From NCBI RefSeq assembly GCF_947648125.1, contig NZ_CANSMR010000018.1, forward strand, positions 97,410-161,409: a DNA stretch of 64,000 bases, written 5' to 3'. The translations under genes and the position numbers were made by a program. A model generated the notes under the pieces. The model was not told the DNA's origin, did not search any database, and was given only the letters and a program-made list of their open reading frames with translations. How positions within the stretch are numbered: position 1 is the first letter of the stretch; every line of letters starts with the position of its first letter. Shown one piece after another: positions 27,966-36,764 of the stretch. Source of the DNA: an uncultured Bradyrhizobium sp. (lineage in GTDB: Bacteria; Pseudomonadota; Alphaproteobacteria; Rhizobiales; Xanthobacteraceae).

Positions 27966-28175
27966 GTGGCCGACAAGAACGAATTCGTCGACATGATCAG
28001 TGAGGCGACGCGGCAGAAGCGCCGCCGCGCCGCACCACGCATCATCGATCCGCTTCCCGAGGTGAAGGAAACCTCGCGCCTCAGCCACTGGCCGCCGGAG
28101 CGCTGGACGCAATGGCGGATGGAAAACCTGACGCCGTGGAAGATAAAGTCCTGGAAGCTGAAGAACTGGGACTAG
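27966..28175 (+). CDS. small conserved-looking cytosolic protein of unknown function
   Basis: A GTG at 27966 preceded by GGGGAG six bases upstream gives a 69-residue protein, MADKNEFVDMISEATRQKRR to the end WKIKSWKLKNWD. ATG 27945 in the same frame is an alternative. It is rich in Arg, Lys and Trp, with no signal peptide or membrane span. GC content is back to the local norm, so the foreign segment ends upstream of here. Confidence 0.6.
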   Translation: MADKNEFVDMISEATRQKRRRAAPRIIDPLPEVKETSRLSHWPPERWTQWRMENLTPWKIKSWKLKNWD

Positions 28176-28198
28176 GCTGCGTGGCGGCCTGACAAAAC

Positions 28199-28216
28199 GG
28201 GCGCCGTGAGGCGCCC
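28199..28216. terminator. hairpin between convergent small genes
   Basis: gggcgcc (28199-28205) pairs with ggcgccc (28210-28216) around gtga. On the minus strand it is followed by gttttgtc. It may end the gene on either strand; its T-runs are short. Confidence 0.55.
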
Positions 28217-28309
28217 GCTGTCGTTTCAGACCTTACCACATGAACGTGCGAAACCGTGCGAAAAGTCCAAGCGGGAATGCCGGCGACGATCGCAGCACGA
28301 CGAACTGCA

Positions 28310-28633
28310 TCACCAGAACGGGCCGAACCCGAAGCCAAAGGTGAACGGCGCCGGCACAGCATATGGATACGGCCGATAGTAGTAAGGCCGCCCGTAATAG
28401 TAGGAGCCGTACGGCCGGTAGGAATAGGGCTGGTAATAGGGCCGGTAGCCGCGGTGATAATGGTGACGGTGGTAATGGCGATGATGGCGCTGCGCGCTGA
28501 AGTCGGTCGCCTTGCCCGCCTGCCGCTGCTGTGCCGCGGCCTGCGGCTTGGCTGATGCCGCGGCGGTTGCCGATGCCGGCGCCGTAAGCGCGAATGCACA
28601 AGCGACCGCGGCAACACCGATCCATCTCATCAT
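28310..28633 (-). CDS. exported Tyr/Pro/His-rich small protein
   Basis: The 107-residue protein has a signal peptide (MMRWIGVAAVACAFALTAPA) and a short Ala/Gln linker. The tail consists of His, Arg and Tyr (QRHHRHYHRHHYHRGYRPYY) and then Tyr-Pro repeats, ending FTFGFGFGPFW. GGAG lies upstream of the double ATG at 28628-28633. Such tails are common in rhizobial envelope proteins, but no function is known. The His cluster could bind metal; that is a guess. Confidence 0.65.
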   Translation of the reverse strand: MMRWIGVAAVACAFALTAPASATAAASAKPQAAAQQRQAGKATDFSAQRHHRHYHRHHYHRGYRPYYQPYSYRPYGSYYYGRPYYYRPYPYAVPAPFTFGFGFGPFW

Positions 28634-28760
28634 GATCAACTCCTGCAGATTGCGATTGATATCATCTCGCGCGCGCGAATCTGCCGGTTTGATGGCTGAG
28701 AACGACAACAGGCCCGCTGCTCACAGGCCTGTGTCTCAACTGCGCTGATACGCCGCGCGA

Positions 28761-29003
28761 TCAGCGGCGCCAGTGGCGACGATGGCCCCAGCCCCAGCCA
28801 CGGTGATGTCCGCGACCCCAGCCACGATGCCAGCCATGACCATGACCATAGCGCACCTGCGTGGTCGTCTGGTTCGCGTTGTCCTGAACCGTTGCGGCAG
28901 TGCCCGGAGTCGCAAGCGACATCGCGCTCGCGCGCTCGGCCGGCGCCGCCAAAACCAGCACGGCACCGACGGCCGCCAGCCCCAGAGCCTTCATCACCTT
29001 CAT
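28761..29003 (-). CDS. exported Gly/His/Trp-rich small protein
   Basis: The 80-residue protein has a signal peptide (MKVMKALGLAAVGAVLVLAA). The mature part ends in Gly-His-Trp-Arg repeats (GHGHGWHRGWGRGHHRGWGW). It is co-directional with the preceding His/Tyr-rich gene and could be expressed with it. Function is unknown; a metal-binding role is possible from composition alone. Confidence 0.6.
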   Translation of the reverse strand: MKVMKALGLAAVGAVLVLAAPAERASAMSLATPGTAATVQDNANQTTTQVRYGHGHGWHRGWGRGHHRGWGWGHRRHWRR

Positions 29004-29060
29004 GAGTCTTCTCCTTGATCCCTTGATGTCACGTCTTGCAACGACGATTCGAGCTTCTTG

Positions 29061-29111
29061 CCTCGACGCGTTTTCTTCATGCGAACCGGTATCCGCTTCG
29101 CTTGAAAACGC
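29061..29111 (-). repeat. dispersed palindromic repeat (gcgttttc...gaaaacgcg family), copy 3
   Basis: On the minus strand it reads gcgttttcaagcgaagcgg, then ataccggttcgcatgaagaa, then aacgcgtcgagg. It matches the copy inside ccmC. It lies upstream of the Gly/His/Trp-rich gene. Confidence 0.82.
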
Positions 29112-29321
29112 GCCGGCATTCGAATCGACCCCCGTTGCCGCGACGCAGATCGCAAGCAGAATGCGGACGACGTGAATGGGATGTGAATGACTGCGCCGCG
29201 ATGGTGAATGCCGCTGGCGCGGTCAGGTTCCGGCACAGCCACCGGAATTTTCATGTCGGCGCGTAAAACCGGCATAGACAATGGTCGTATCTTCCAAGGT
29301 GGCTCTCGCAGGAGATCGCCG

Positions 29322-29543
29322 ATGACACGACAAGATTCGCGCAAATGGTTCGCGCTTGGCGCGGCCACGCTCGCGGGTTCCATGATTTCGATTGATGTCG
29401 CGCTCGCTTCGCAAGGGCCGGGCGGCGGCATGGGAACGGCGAGCCATCTCACGCAAATGCTGATGGCGCTCGCGGTCTATGGAACGACGGGAGTGATCGT
29501 CACGGCCGGACTGATCGGCGCAGCGCGCCGACATTTGCTCTAG
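29322..29543 (+). CDS. small exported or membrane protein of unknown function
   Basis: The 73-residue protein starts MTRQDSRKWFALGAATLAGS, a Tat-like or ordinary leader. A Gly-rich stretch (GPGGGMGTASHLTQ) and a second hydrophobic segment (ALAVYGTTGVIVTAGLIGAA) follow. GGAGA is suitably placed before ATG 29322. No family is recognised. Confidence 0.55.
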   Translation: MTRQDSRKWFALGAATLAGSMISIDVALASQGPGGGMGTASHLTQMLMALAVYGTTGVIVTAGLIGAARRHLL

Positions 29544-29565
29544 ATTCGCTTCGCTCGAAAATGCT

Positions 29566-29892
29566 CTAGCCCGGCCGCCAGAAGCAGTTCATGCGCGGCG
29601 TGATCACGGTGCCGCTCGGCCGGTGTTCCTGCACATAGGTCGCGGTGCAATCGCGCACGGCGTTCGGACCGGGATTGTAGCGCGGGATGACATCCGGTTC
29701 CCAATGATCGGGCCGCGACCGGTAGATCGGCACACGCTTTAGCCGGCGGTGCTCGACGACCCGCTGGCGCACGACCGGCGCCATCTCACCGATGCGCGCT
29801 TCGGCCGCCGCGCTCTGTGCCCGCGCCTCTCCCGCCGGAAGCGCGAGCCCGACTGCTACCGCCAACAGCGTTGCCGCCACGATCCGTTTCAT
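29566..29892 (-). CDS. exported small protein of unknown function
   Basis: From ATG 29892 the protein has 108 residues. It has a signal peptide (MKRIVAATLLAVAVGLALPA, cut near ARAQS) and then a basic region with RVVEHRRLKRVPIYRSRPDH and VRDCTATYVQEHRPSGTVIT. It has two cysteines in the mature part and could form one disulfide. A longer upstream frame to 30225 is not supported. The next gene is divergent. Confidence 0.6.
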   Translation of the reverse strand: MKRIVAATLLAVAVGLALPAGEARAQSAAAEARIGEMAPVVRQRVVEHRRLKRVPIYRSRPDHWEPDVIPRYNPGPNAVRDCTATYVQEHRPSGTVITPRMNCFWRPG

Positions 29893-30006
29893 CACGCCAC
29901 CCAAGCCCCATTCTTGAGCCTCAATCTTGGGCCGCACGGTCTCCCATTGCACCGCCAAGGTCAACTGCGCTGGCGCCGCCTGAGGCACTCGCGCTAAAGG
30001 AGTGTC

Positions 30007-30405
30007 ATGTGGACCACAGAAAAAGCCCCATCGCTCGCCGAGATGGAGGCCGTGGCGCACGAAATTTTCGAGCGCCTGCCTCCGACGTTCCGGGCCCTCT
30101 GCGAGGGCCTGATCATCCGTGTCGACGACTTCCCGACCGACGAGGTGCTCGACGAGATGCAGGCCGAGAGCGAGTTCGACCTGCTCGGGCTGTTTCACGG
30201 CATCGGCCTGCCGCAGCAGAGCCATGGCGACGTAGCCCGGCTACCCAACCTGATCTGGCTCTACCGGCGGCCGATCCTGGACTACTGGGCGGAGCACGAC
30301 GAAACCCTCGGCCACATCGTCCGCCACGTGCTGATCCACGAGATTGGGCACCATTTCGGCCTCTCCGACGCCGATATGGAGGCGATTGAGGCCGATGCGG
30401 GATAA
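30007..30405 (+). CDS. minimal zincin-type metallopeptidase family protein
   Basis: The 132-residue protein carries the zinc-protease motif HEIGHHFG (around residues 113-120) near its C-terminus. It matches the small Zincin_1 (DUF1025) family, seen from [20 protein letters not shown] and [20 protein letters not shown]. It has no signal peptide. AAGGAG precedes ATG 30007. Physiological substrates of this family are not established. Confidence 0.8.
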   Translation: MWTTEKAPSLAEMEAVAHEIFERLPPTFRALCEGLIIRVDDFPTDEVLDEMQAESEFDLLGLFHGIGLPQQSHGDVARLPNLIWLYRRPILDYWAEHDETLGHIVRHVLIHEIGHHFGLSDADMEAIEADAG

Positions 30406-30406
30406 A

Positions 30407-30482
30407 GCGTTTTCGAGCGAAGGCCTGTCCCGGACTTGATCCGGGATGGACCCCGGTTCGCGTGAAGAAAACGCGTCAAAAC
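30407..30482. repeat. dispersed palindromic repeat (gcgttttc...gaaaacgcg family), copy 4
   Basis: It has the same ends as copy 1, with an extra internal hairpin tcccggacttgatccggga like copy 2. It lies just after the metallopeptidase stop and upstream of leuD. Confidence 0.85.
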
Positions 30483-30617
30483 AAGGAAGCTGGAGCCCCC
30501 GTTGCCGATCCAATCGGAACGGGGGCTCCAGCTTTGCAGAAATGGCCCTTTTACCGCTGTCACATTCGCGATAAACATCCGGCCCCTATCCCCCAATTTT
30601 GCCCGGGAAGAGCACCG

Positions 30618-31220
30618 ATGGACAAGTTCACCACGCTGGAAGGCGTCGCGGCACCGCTGAAGATCATCAATGTCGACACCGACATGATCATTCCGAAGCA
30701 GTACCTCAAGACCATCAAGCGCACCGGCCTTGGCAAGGGGCTTTTCTCCGAGCAGCGCTACAAGGATGACGGCAGCGAGAACCCCGATTTCGTCCTCAAC
30801 CAGTCCGCCTATCGCAACGCGAAGGTGCTGGTCGCCGGTGACAATTTCGGCTGCGGCTCGAGCCGCGAGCACGCACCTTGGGCGCTGCTCGACTTCGGCA
30901 TCCGCTGCGTGATCTCGACCTCGTTCGGCGACATCTTCTACAACAACTGCTTCAAGAACGGCATCCTGCCGATCCGCGTGTCGCAGGAGGACCTCGACAA
31001 GCTGTTCGACGATGCCGAGCGCGGCGCCAATGCGACGCTGACCATCGATCTTCCCAACCAGCAGATCCGCGGCCCCGACGGCGGCACGGTGAAATTCGAG
31101 ATCGATCCGTTCCGCAAGCACTGCCTGATCAACGGCCTCGACGACATCGGCCTGACGATGGAGAAGAAATCGTCGATCGACACCTACGAGGCCAAGCTCA
31201 AGGAACGCGCCTGGGCTTGA
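30618..31220 (+). CDS. leuD: 3-isopropylmalate dehydratase small subunit
   Basis: The 200-residue partner of LeuC has [40 protein letters not shown] and the signature [27 protein letters not shown] precedes ATG 30618. The frame is open further upstream but would translate a repeat. It is separated from leuC by 5.2 kb. A good terminator follows. Confidence 0.96.
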   Translation: MDKFTTLEGVAAPLKIINVDTDMIIPKQYLKTIKRTGLGKGLFSEQRYKDDGSENPDFVLNQSAYRNAKVLVAGDNFGCGSSREHAPWALLDFGIRCVISTSFGDIFYNNCFKNGILPIRVSQEDLDKLFDDAERGANATLTIDLPNQQIRGPDGGTVKFEIDPFRKHCLINGLDDIGLTMEKKSSIDTYEAKLKERAWA

Positions 31221-31238
31221 GGCGCATCCATTCGTCGC

Positions 31239-31268
31239 GCCCCGGTGCCTTCAGGCGCCGGGGCTTTT
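31239..31268 (+). terminator. rho-independent terminator of leuD
   Basis: The 11-bp stem gccccggtgcc/ggcgccggggc has one G-U pair and a ttca loop, followed by four T residues, 19 bases after the leuD stop. Confidence 0.85.
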
Positions 31269-31313
31269 CTTTGCGAAATTGTCTTCTCACGAACCTGCTG
31301 ATGGCTGACGCGC

Positions 31314-32102
31314 ATGCTGCCTGACATCGTCACCTTCTGGCACGGCTCGATGGACGCGCTGCGCCGGACCTGTCTGCACTCGCAGCTGGCCGCCGGTCAC
31401 AAGGTCACCGTCTACAGTTTCGATCCCATTCCCGGCCTGCCCGATGGCATCGGCAATGCCGAGGCCGAGGCCGTGCTGCCGCATTCGTTCGCCGAGAGGC
31501 TGCGTCCGGCCGAGCGTGACGGGTCGTGGCGCGACTGGACTATCCTGCAATTCAGCGACTTCTTCCGCATGCGGCTGATGGCACAGCGCGCCGGGCTCTG
31601 GCTCGACGCCGACGTGCTGTTGCTGAAGCCGGTCGAGATCGATCAGGCCAAGCCCTATTTTGCCTGGGAGCGGCCGCGGCAGCTCGGCAACTCCGTGCTG
31701 TATCTGCCGCAAGATGATCCGATCGTGCGCGCATTCGAAGCGCTGATGAAGCAGGACGAGCTGACGCCGGACTGGCTGGCGCTGCGCCACCGCCTTACAT
31801 TCGCGATGCGCAAGCTGCGCGGCAAATCCAATCGCCTCTCCGACATCCGCATCGCGATCTACGGCCCCGCAGCGCTCACCGCGCTCGCGCGCCGCGAAGG
31901 CGAGTTGCAGCACGCGCTGCCAAAGCGGGCGTTCTACGCGGTGCACGCCGAGCCAAGACTGTTCTTCGAGCCGTCGGATTTTTCGCGCTACCTGAACGAT
32001 CCCGAAATCATCGGCCTGCACATCTCGCCGAAAGGACGCGGCAAGGAGGCGCCGATCCCGGGCAGCCTCTATGCCTGGGCGGCGGAGAAATTTGGGGCGT
32101 AG
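31314..32102 (+). CDS. DXD-type glycosyltransferase-like protein
   Basis: The 262-residue protein is probably cytosolic. The sugar-nucleotide-binding DXD sequence is in AGLWLDADVLLLKPV (around residues 97-111), after IVTFWHGSMDALRRTCLHSQ at the N-terminus. The layout resembles GT32 / alpha-1,4-N-acetylglucosaminyltransferase-like proteins acting on surface glycans. Donor and acceptor are unknown. It stands alone after leuD. Confidence 0.72.
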   Translation: MLPDIVTFWHGSMDALRRTCLHSQLAAGHKVTVYSFDPIPGLPDGIGNAEAEAVLPHSFAERLRPAERDGSWRDWTILQFSDFFRMRLMAQRAGLWLDADVLLLKPVEIDQAKPYFAWERPRQLGNSVLYLPQDDPIVRAFEALMKQDELTPDWLALRHRLTFAMRKLRGKSNRLSDIRIAIYGPAALTALARREGELQHALPKRAFYAVHAEPRLFFEPSDFSRYLNDPEIIGLHISPKGRGKEAPIPGSLYAWAAEKFGA

Positions 32103-32103
32103 T

Positions 32104-32273
32104 CACCCTCCCCTGGAGGGGGAGGGTCGTTGCGCATGCAGCGCAGCGAAATGCGCAGCGGGGTGGGGTGATCTCTCCGCTCGGGCGCTTCCCGTGTTGA
32201 GAGATCACCCCACCCCGTCTCACATTTTCGCTACGCTCAATGTGATCCGACCCTCCCCCTCCAGGGGAGGGTA
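32104..32273. repeat. nested inverted repeat between convergent genes
   Basis: The outer arms accctcccctggagggggag (near 32105) and ctccccctccaggggagggt (near 32253) pair. The inner arms ggggtggggtgatctctc (32160-32177) and gagagatcaccccacccc (32200-32217) are perfect inverses. The element fills the gap between the glycosyltransferase and the CoA-ester lyase. Confidence 0.8.
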
Positions 32274-32276
32274 AGA

Positions 32277-33155
32277 TCAATGCCCCATCGCGGCGATCGC
32301 GTCCGCGATCGCGATCGTGCGCTTGGCCATCTCGGCGTGCAGGCGCTCCACCATGCGGCCATCAAGCTGGATCGCACCGCGCGAGGCGTTCTCCGGCTGT
32401 TCAAACGCGGCGATGATCTTGCGTGCCTCGGCGACCTCGGCCTCCGGCGGCGTGAAGATCGCGTTGCAGGCATCGATGTGGCTCGGATGAATCAGCGTCT
32501 TGCCGTCGAAGCCGAGATCGCGGCCCTGCGCGCATTCCTCGGCGAAGCCGTCGATGTTGCTGATGTCGCCATAGGGGCCGTCGAGGATCTCGAGCCCGTG
32601 CGCGCGGGTCGCCAGGATGCAATGCGTGATCATTGGGATCATCGCCGCACGGCCCGGCTTCATCCGGATCCGGGTTTCGCGCGCAATGTCGTTAGGCCCG
32701 AACACGAAGCCGGCGAGCCGGATTTCGGAATCCTTCGAGGCAGCCGCAAGCTTGTCGGCATCGAGCACGGCACGCGCAGTCTCGATCATGGCCCAGACCC
32801 GGATCGAGGCAGGCGCATTGATGTCGCTGAGGCGATCGGCCACCGCGTTGAGATCGTCGACGGTGGAAATCTTGGGAACCAGGATTCCGTCCGGCTGCGC
32901 CTTGCCGGCCATGCCGATGTCGTCGACCCACCAGGGCGAGTCGAGCGCGTTGATGCGGATCAGGACCTCGCGCTTGCCAAAGCCCTTGGCGGCGACCGCC
33001 TTGGCGATCTGCTCGCGGGCCACCGCCTTGGCGTCGGGGGCAACGGAATCCTCCAGGTCGAGGATGATGCCATCCGCCGCCAGCGTGCGGGCCTTCTCCA
33101 GCGCCCGCACATTCGATCCCGGCATGAACAACAGGCTGCGGCGCGGACGGGTCAT
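32277..33155 (-). CDS. HpcH/HpaI-type CoA ester lyase (CitE / malyl-CoA lyase-like)
   Basis: The 292-residue protein is related to CitE and malyl-CoA lyases, which cleave beta-hydroxyacyl-CoA esters. It has RPRRSLLFMPGSNVRALEKA, GIILDLEDSVAPDAK (metal-binding Glu/Asp) and GFVFGPNDIARETRIRMKPG. AGGAG sits seven bases before ATG 33155 and only one base before ATG 33161, which favours 33155. The exact substrate is not clear. Confidence 0.82.
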   Translation of the reverse strand: MTRPRRSLLFMPGSNVRALEKARTLAADGIILDLEDSVAPDAKAVAREQIAKAVAAKGFGKREVLIRINALDSPWWVDDIGMAGKAQPDGILVPKISTVDDLNAVADRLSDINAPASIRVWAMIETARAVLDADKLAAASKDSEIRLAGFVFGPNDIARETRIRMKPGRAAMIPMITHCILATRAHGLEILDGPYGDISNIDGFAEECAQGRDLGFDGKTLIHPSHIDACNAIFTPPEAEVAEARKIIAAFEQPENASRGAIQLDGRMVERLHAEMAKRTIAIADAIAAMGH

Positions 33156-33298
33156 CGGCATTCTCCTGGGGGCTTGGGCTCCGCCGCTGTCCATTGTTTG
33201 GGCATCGGGCAGGAACCATCCTTCAACGCTGCCGTATCATCTCAGGCTGCGCGCCGAAAGTCTTGTTCCCGTCATCGGCATGTGGTTAGCCAGAGGCC

Positions 33299-33955
33299 AT
33301 GGAATTCTTTCCGAAGCAGTTGATCGACGGCTACCGGACCTTCGCGACCCAGCGGTTGCCGACTGAACAGTCGCGATACCGGGATCTGTCGGAACGCGGC
33401 CAGTTTCCCGAGACCATGGTGATCGGCTGCTGCGATTCCCGCGTCTCGCCGGAAGTGATCTTCGATGCCGGCCCCGGCGAGTTGTTCGTGGTCCGCAACA
33501 TCGCCAATTTGGTTCCGGTCTATCAGCCCGACAGCAACGCCCACGGCGTATCGGCCGCGCTGGAATACGCCGTGACCGTGCTGAAGGTGAAGAACATCGT
33601 GGTGCTGGGCCATGCCCAGTGCGGCGGCATCCGCGCCTTCGTCGACAAGATCAAGCCGCTCACGCCCGGCGACTTCATCGGCAAATGGATGCAGATGTTC
33701 ATCAAGCCGGGCGAGATCGTCGAGCAGCGCGATCATGAGAGCATGCAGGACTTCGTCACCCGCATCGAGAAGGCCGCGGTGTTCCGCTCGCTGGAGAACC
33801 TGATGACCTTCCCGTTCGTGCGCGAGCGGGTCGAGAGCGGCGAGACGCAGCTGCACGGCGCCTATTTCGGCGTCGCCGAGGGCTCGCTGTTCGTGCTCGA
33901 TCGGGTCGCGAAGGAATTCATCAGCGTCACCGATGCCGTGAAGGCCGGCGAGTGA
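33299..33955 (+). CDS. beta-class carbonic anhydrase
   Basis: The 218-residue enzyme hydrates CO2 to bicarbonate. The zinc ligands and catalytic dyad are in VIGCCDSRVSPE (about residues 41-52) and VLGHAQCGGI (about 101-110). NIANLVPVYQ and VSAALEYAVTVLKVKNIVV are typical too. The likely role is to supply bicarbonate for carboxylases. It is followed by a palindromic repeat. Confidence 0.92.
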   Translation: MEFFPKQLIDGYRTFATQRLPTEQSRYRDLSERGQFPETMVIGCCDSRVSPEVIFDAGPGELFVVRNIANLVPVYQPDSNAHGVSAALEYAVTVLKVKNIVVLGHAQCGGIRAFVDKIKPLTPGDFIGKWMQMFIKPGEIVEQRDHESMQDFVTRIEKAAVFRSLENLMTFPFVRERVESGETQLHGAYFGVAEGSLFVLDRVAKEFISVTDAVKAGE

Positions 33956-34004
33956 AGCGCGATGAGTTTGAGTTGGATCGTCATCGCGCTTTAGCTTTTT
34001 GTTT

Positions 34005-34053
34005 GAGCATGATCTTCTCGGAAAACCGCTTCACACTTTTCCGGATCATGCTC
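34005..34053. repeat. palindromic repeat, gagcatgatc family
   Basis: The 10-bp perfect arms gagcatgatc (34005-34014) and gatcatgctc (34044-34053) flank an inner partly palindromic ttctcggaaaaccgcttcac. It sits between the convergent carbonic anhydrase and UPF0114 genes. Confidence 0.8.
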
Positions 34054-34063
34054 TAGCTAGCGG

Positions 34064-34615
34064 CTACTCATCACCGTGATAGCCGCCCCAGCGATCCGAG
34101 AGCGCGAGCAACAGCGCTGAGATCACGAACACCAGGTGCACGGCGACGAGCCAGGTCATCCGCGTTGCGTCGAACGCGGCATCGATGTTCAGGAACGCTT
34201 CCAGCACGTGGATCGCGGAGATCGCGACGATCGACGCCAGCAGCTTCTGCTTCAGCCCGGCAAAATCGATCTTGGTGATCCAGATCGGCCAGTTCGGGTT
34301 GCCCGACGTGTCGATGCGCGAGACGAAGTTCTCGTAGCCCGAAAAGACCACGATCAGAATGAGATTGGCGACCAGCGTGACGTCGATCAGCGCCAGCGCA
34401 TCGAGGATGACTTCCGTCGATTTGTAGCCGGACGCATGCAGCACGAACTCCCACAGCATGCGCGCGAATTTCAGCAGCAGCACGGCAAGCGCCACCACCA
34501 GGCCGACATAGAACGGCGCCATCAGCCAGCGGCTGTTGAACAGCACATACTCGAAGCCGCGCATGATGCGCGGCGTCGGGGGGCTTGATGGGGTGGGAGC
34601 CAGCTGTTCCGACAT
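34064..34615 (-). CDS. UPF0114 (YqhA-like) membrane protein
   Basis: The 183-residue protein has about four membrane segments. RGFEYVLFNSRWLMAPFYVG and the central LIDVTLVANLILIVVFSGYE match the UPF0114/YqhA family, whose function is unknown. FVSRIDTSGNPNWPIWITKI is also family-typical. It starts 28 bases after the asd stop and may be co-transcribed with asd. Confidence 0.82.
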   Translation of the reverse strand: MSEQLAPTPSSPPTPRIMRGFEYVLFNSRWLMAPFYVGLVVALAVLLLKFARMLWEFVLHASGYKSTEVILDALALIDVTLVANLILIVVFSGYENFVSRIDTSGNPNWPIWITKIDFAGLKQKLLASIVAISAIHVLEAFLNIDAAFDATRMTWLVAVHLVFVISALLLALSDRWGGYHGDE

Positions 34616-34642
34616 GGTTGCGCCCCCCGTTGGTCCCCGCCT

Positions 34643-35677
34643 TTAGGCCGCCTTCTTCTTCGCGGTGATCAGCTTGCGGTTGATCAGGACTTCCGCGATC
34701 TGGATCGCGTTCAGCGCCGCGCCCTTGCGCAGATTGTCCGACACGCACCAGAACGACAGGCCGTTCTCCACGGTCGCATCCTCGCGGATGCGGCTGATAT
34801 AGGTCGCGTCCTCGCCGGCGGCCTCATAGGGCGTGACGTAGCCGCCCGGCTCGTGCTTGTCGATCACGAGACAGCCCGGCGCGTTGCGCAGGATGTTGCG
34901 CGCCTCGTCCGCCGTGATCGGGTTCGCGAACTCGACGTTGACGGCTTCGGAGTGGCTGACGAAGACCGGCACGCGCACGCAGGTCGCGGTCAGCTTGATC
35001 TTGGGATCAAGGATCTTCTTGGTCTCCGCCATCATCTTCCACTCTTCCTTGGTGAAGCCGTCTTCCATGAAGACGTCGATCTGCGGAATGATGTTGAAGG
35101 CGATGCGCTTGGGAAACTTCTTATTGATCAGCTCGTCATTGGTGTAGACGGCCTTGGTCTGCGAGAACAATTCGTCCATCGCGTCCTTACCGGCGCCCGA
35201 CACCGACTGATAGGTCGCGACCACGACGCGCGTGATCGTCGCCTTGTCGTGCAGCGGCTTCAGCGCCACGACGAGCTGCGCGGTCGAGCAGTTCGGGTTG
35301 GCGATGATGTTCTTCTTGGTGAAGCCGGCGGCGGCGTCCGCGTTCACCTCCGGCACGATCAGCGGCACGTCCGGATCCATGCGCCAGGCCGAGGAATTGT
35401 CGATCACGACCGCGCCGGCTGCGCCGATCTTGGGTGACCATTCCTTGGAGACCGAACCGCCGGCCGACATCAGGCAGATGTCGATGTCGGAGAAATCATA
35501 GTGCTCGAGCGCCTTCACCTTCAGGGTGCGGTCGCCATAGGAGACCTCGATGCCGACGCTGCGGCGCGAGGCCAGCACGACGACCTCGTCGGCGGGGAAT
35601 TTGCGCTCGTCGAGAATGTTGAGCATTTCGCGCCCGACATTGCCGGTCGCTCCGACCACCGCGACTTTGTAACCCAT
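34643..35677 (-). CDS. asd: aspartate-semialdehyde dehydrogenase
   Basis: The 344-residue NADPH enzyme of lysine, methionine and threonine synthesis starts MGYKVAVVGATGNVGREMLN (Rossmann motif). The catalytic Cys130 lies in IIANPNCSTAQLVVALKPLH. VFVSHSEAVNVEF carries the substrate-binding histidine region. The length is normal. Upstream is the divergent frameshifted hypothetical gene. Confidence 0.95.
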   Translation of the reverse strand: MGYKVAVVGATGNVGREMLNILDERKFPADEVVVLASRRSVGIEVSYGDRTLKVKALEHYDFSDIDICLMSAGGSVSKEWSPKIGAAGAVVIDNSSAWRMDPDVPLIVPEVNADAAAGFTKKNIIANPNCSTAQLVVALKPLHDKATITRVVVATYQSVSGAGKDAMDELFSQTKAVYTNDELINKKFPKRIAFNIIPQIDVFMEDGFTKEEWKMMAETKKILDPKIKLTATCVRVPVFVSHSEAVNVEFANPITADEARNILRNAPGCLVIDKHEPGGYVTPYEAAGEDATYISRIREDATVENGLSFWCVSDNLRKGAALNAIQIAEVLINRKLITAKKKAA

Positions 35678-35793
35678 CGTTCACTCTCCGACGAAAAATG
35701 CCCGTTCCCCCGCAAGCTGCGGAAAGGGAAGAGGCAGCGCTTCTATGCGAGAAACCCCGTCAAGACAACGTTGCGTAGCTTTTGAGCGTTTTG

Positions 35794-36587
35794 ATGCGTT
35801 TATTTCGGGCCGATCCGGCCGCACCCCATCATACGAGAAATCCGTCTGACCTGACGAGTTTCGTCGACGAGGTGTACGCCACGCTCTCCCGGCTGTTCGC
35901 CTATGCCGCCGTGCTCGCGCTGTTCGCCGCCTTCGGCATCCATCTATGGAGGCAACTGCCCGACGCAACGGCGACGGCGGCCCCCGCTGCCGCGGGCTGG
36001 AGCGTAGCCAGCCGCTTAGGACCCGCCTTCGCCATCAGCAAGATCGATCTGCGAGACAAAACAGAGGCTTACGAAATCCTCCGGCATCCCGAAGGCGGCC
36101 GCAAGGACGTCTTCCGCTGGACCGATGGCAATGGCGCGCCGGCAGCCGAGCTGGAAATCTACCGTCCCGGCGGCGAGGCCATGGGGCCCGCGGTCACCGA
36201 GATTGCCGGACGGCTCGACCCCGGCGGCGTCCGCGAGCTCGAGGCCGCCGGCATCGTCGACAGCAAGTTCGGCGGCGTCACCCTGCTGCGCCTCACACGC
36301 CAGGACGGCAACCGCGCCTGCCTCGGCTTCCTCAAGCAGGCCGACGCCCCCGACCTGCGCATCTCCGGCTGGACCTGCCAGGGCGCCGCTTGCCGGCCCA
36401 GCGCGCCGCGATCGTCTGCATGCTGAACCGGCTGACCCTGCTGGCTACGGGCAACGACCTGCGGCTCGCCGCGCTGTTCGCGCATGCCGAGCTGAGGCGC
36501 ACCGACTGCGTTACCTCCGGCCCGCCCGCCCTGTCGGCCGACTGGGTGATGGGCAGCGAGAACCCGCTTCTGCGCGGCGCCCTTTGA
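35794..36587 (+). pseudogene. membrane-anchored hypothetical protein broken by a frameshift
   Basis: From ATG 35794 the frame gives one membrane segment (LFAYAAVLALFAAFGIHLW) and a periplasmic domain as far as WTCQGA near 36390, then ends at 36426 in unrelated residues (CRPSAPRSSAC). In the next frame the sequence continues smoothly as LPAQRAAIVCMLNRLTLLAT to SENPLLRGAL, with the stop at 36587. A one-base deletion near 36385-36400 explains the change. It may be a true mutation or a sequencing error. The frame is also open to TTG 35782. No function is known. Confidence 0.65.
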
Positions 36588-36764
36588 TGGCGAGACCGTG
36601 GCAAGGCACTGGTTTTCATGAAACTTTTGCGCTTGGACACGCATTATCTCTGATGGTGTGGCGCAATTGACCTAGTGACGCCCCACCCTCCATGGCTACA
36701 ATGTGTTCCGAGTGATTTTGGCTGATGCGCCAGCCCCCGATGGGGCCGTAATGACGAGGATGCG

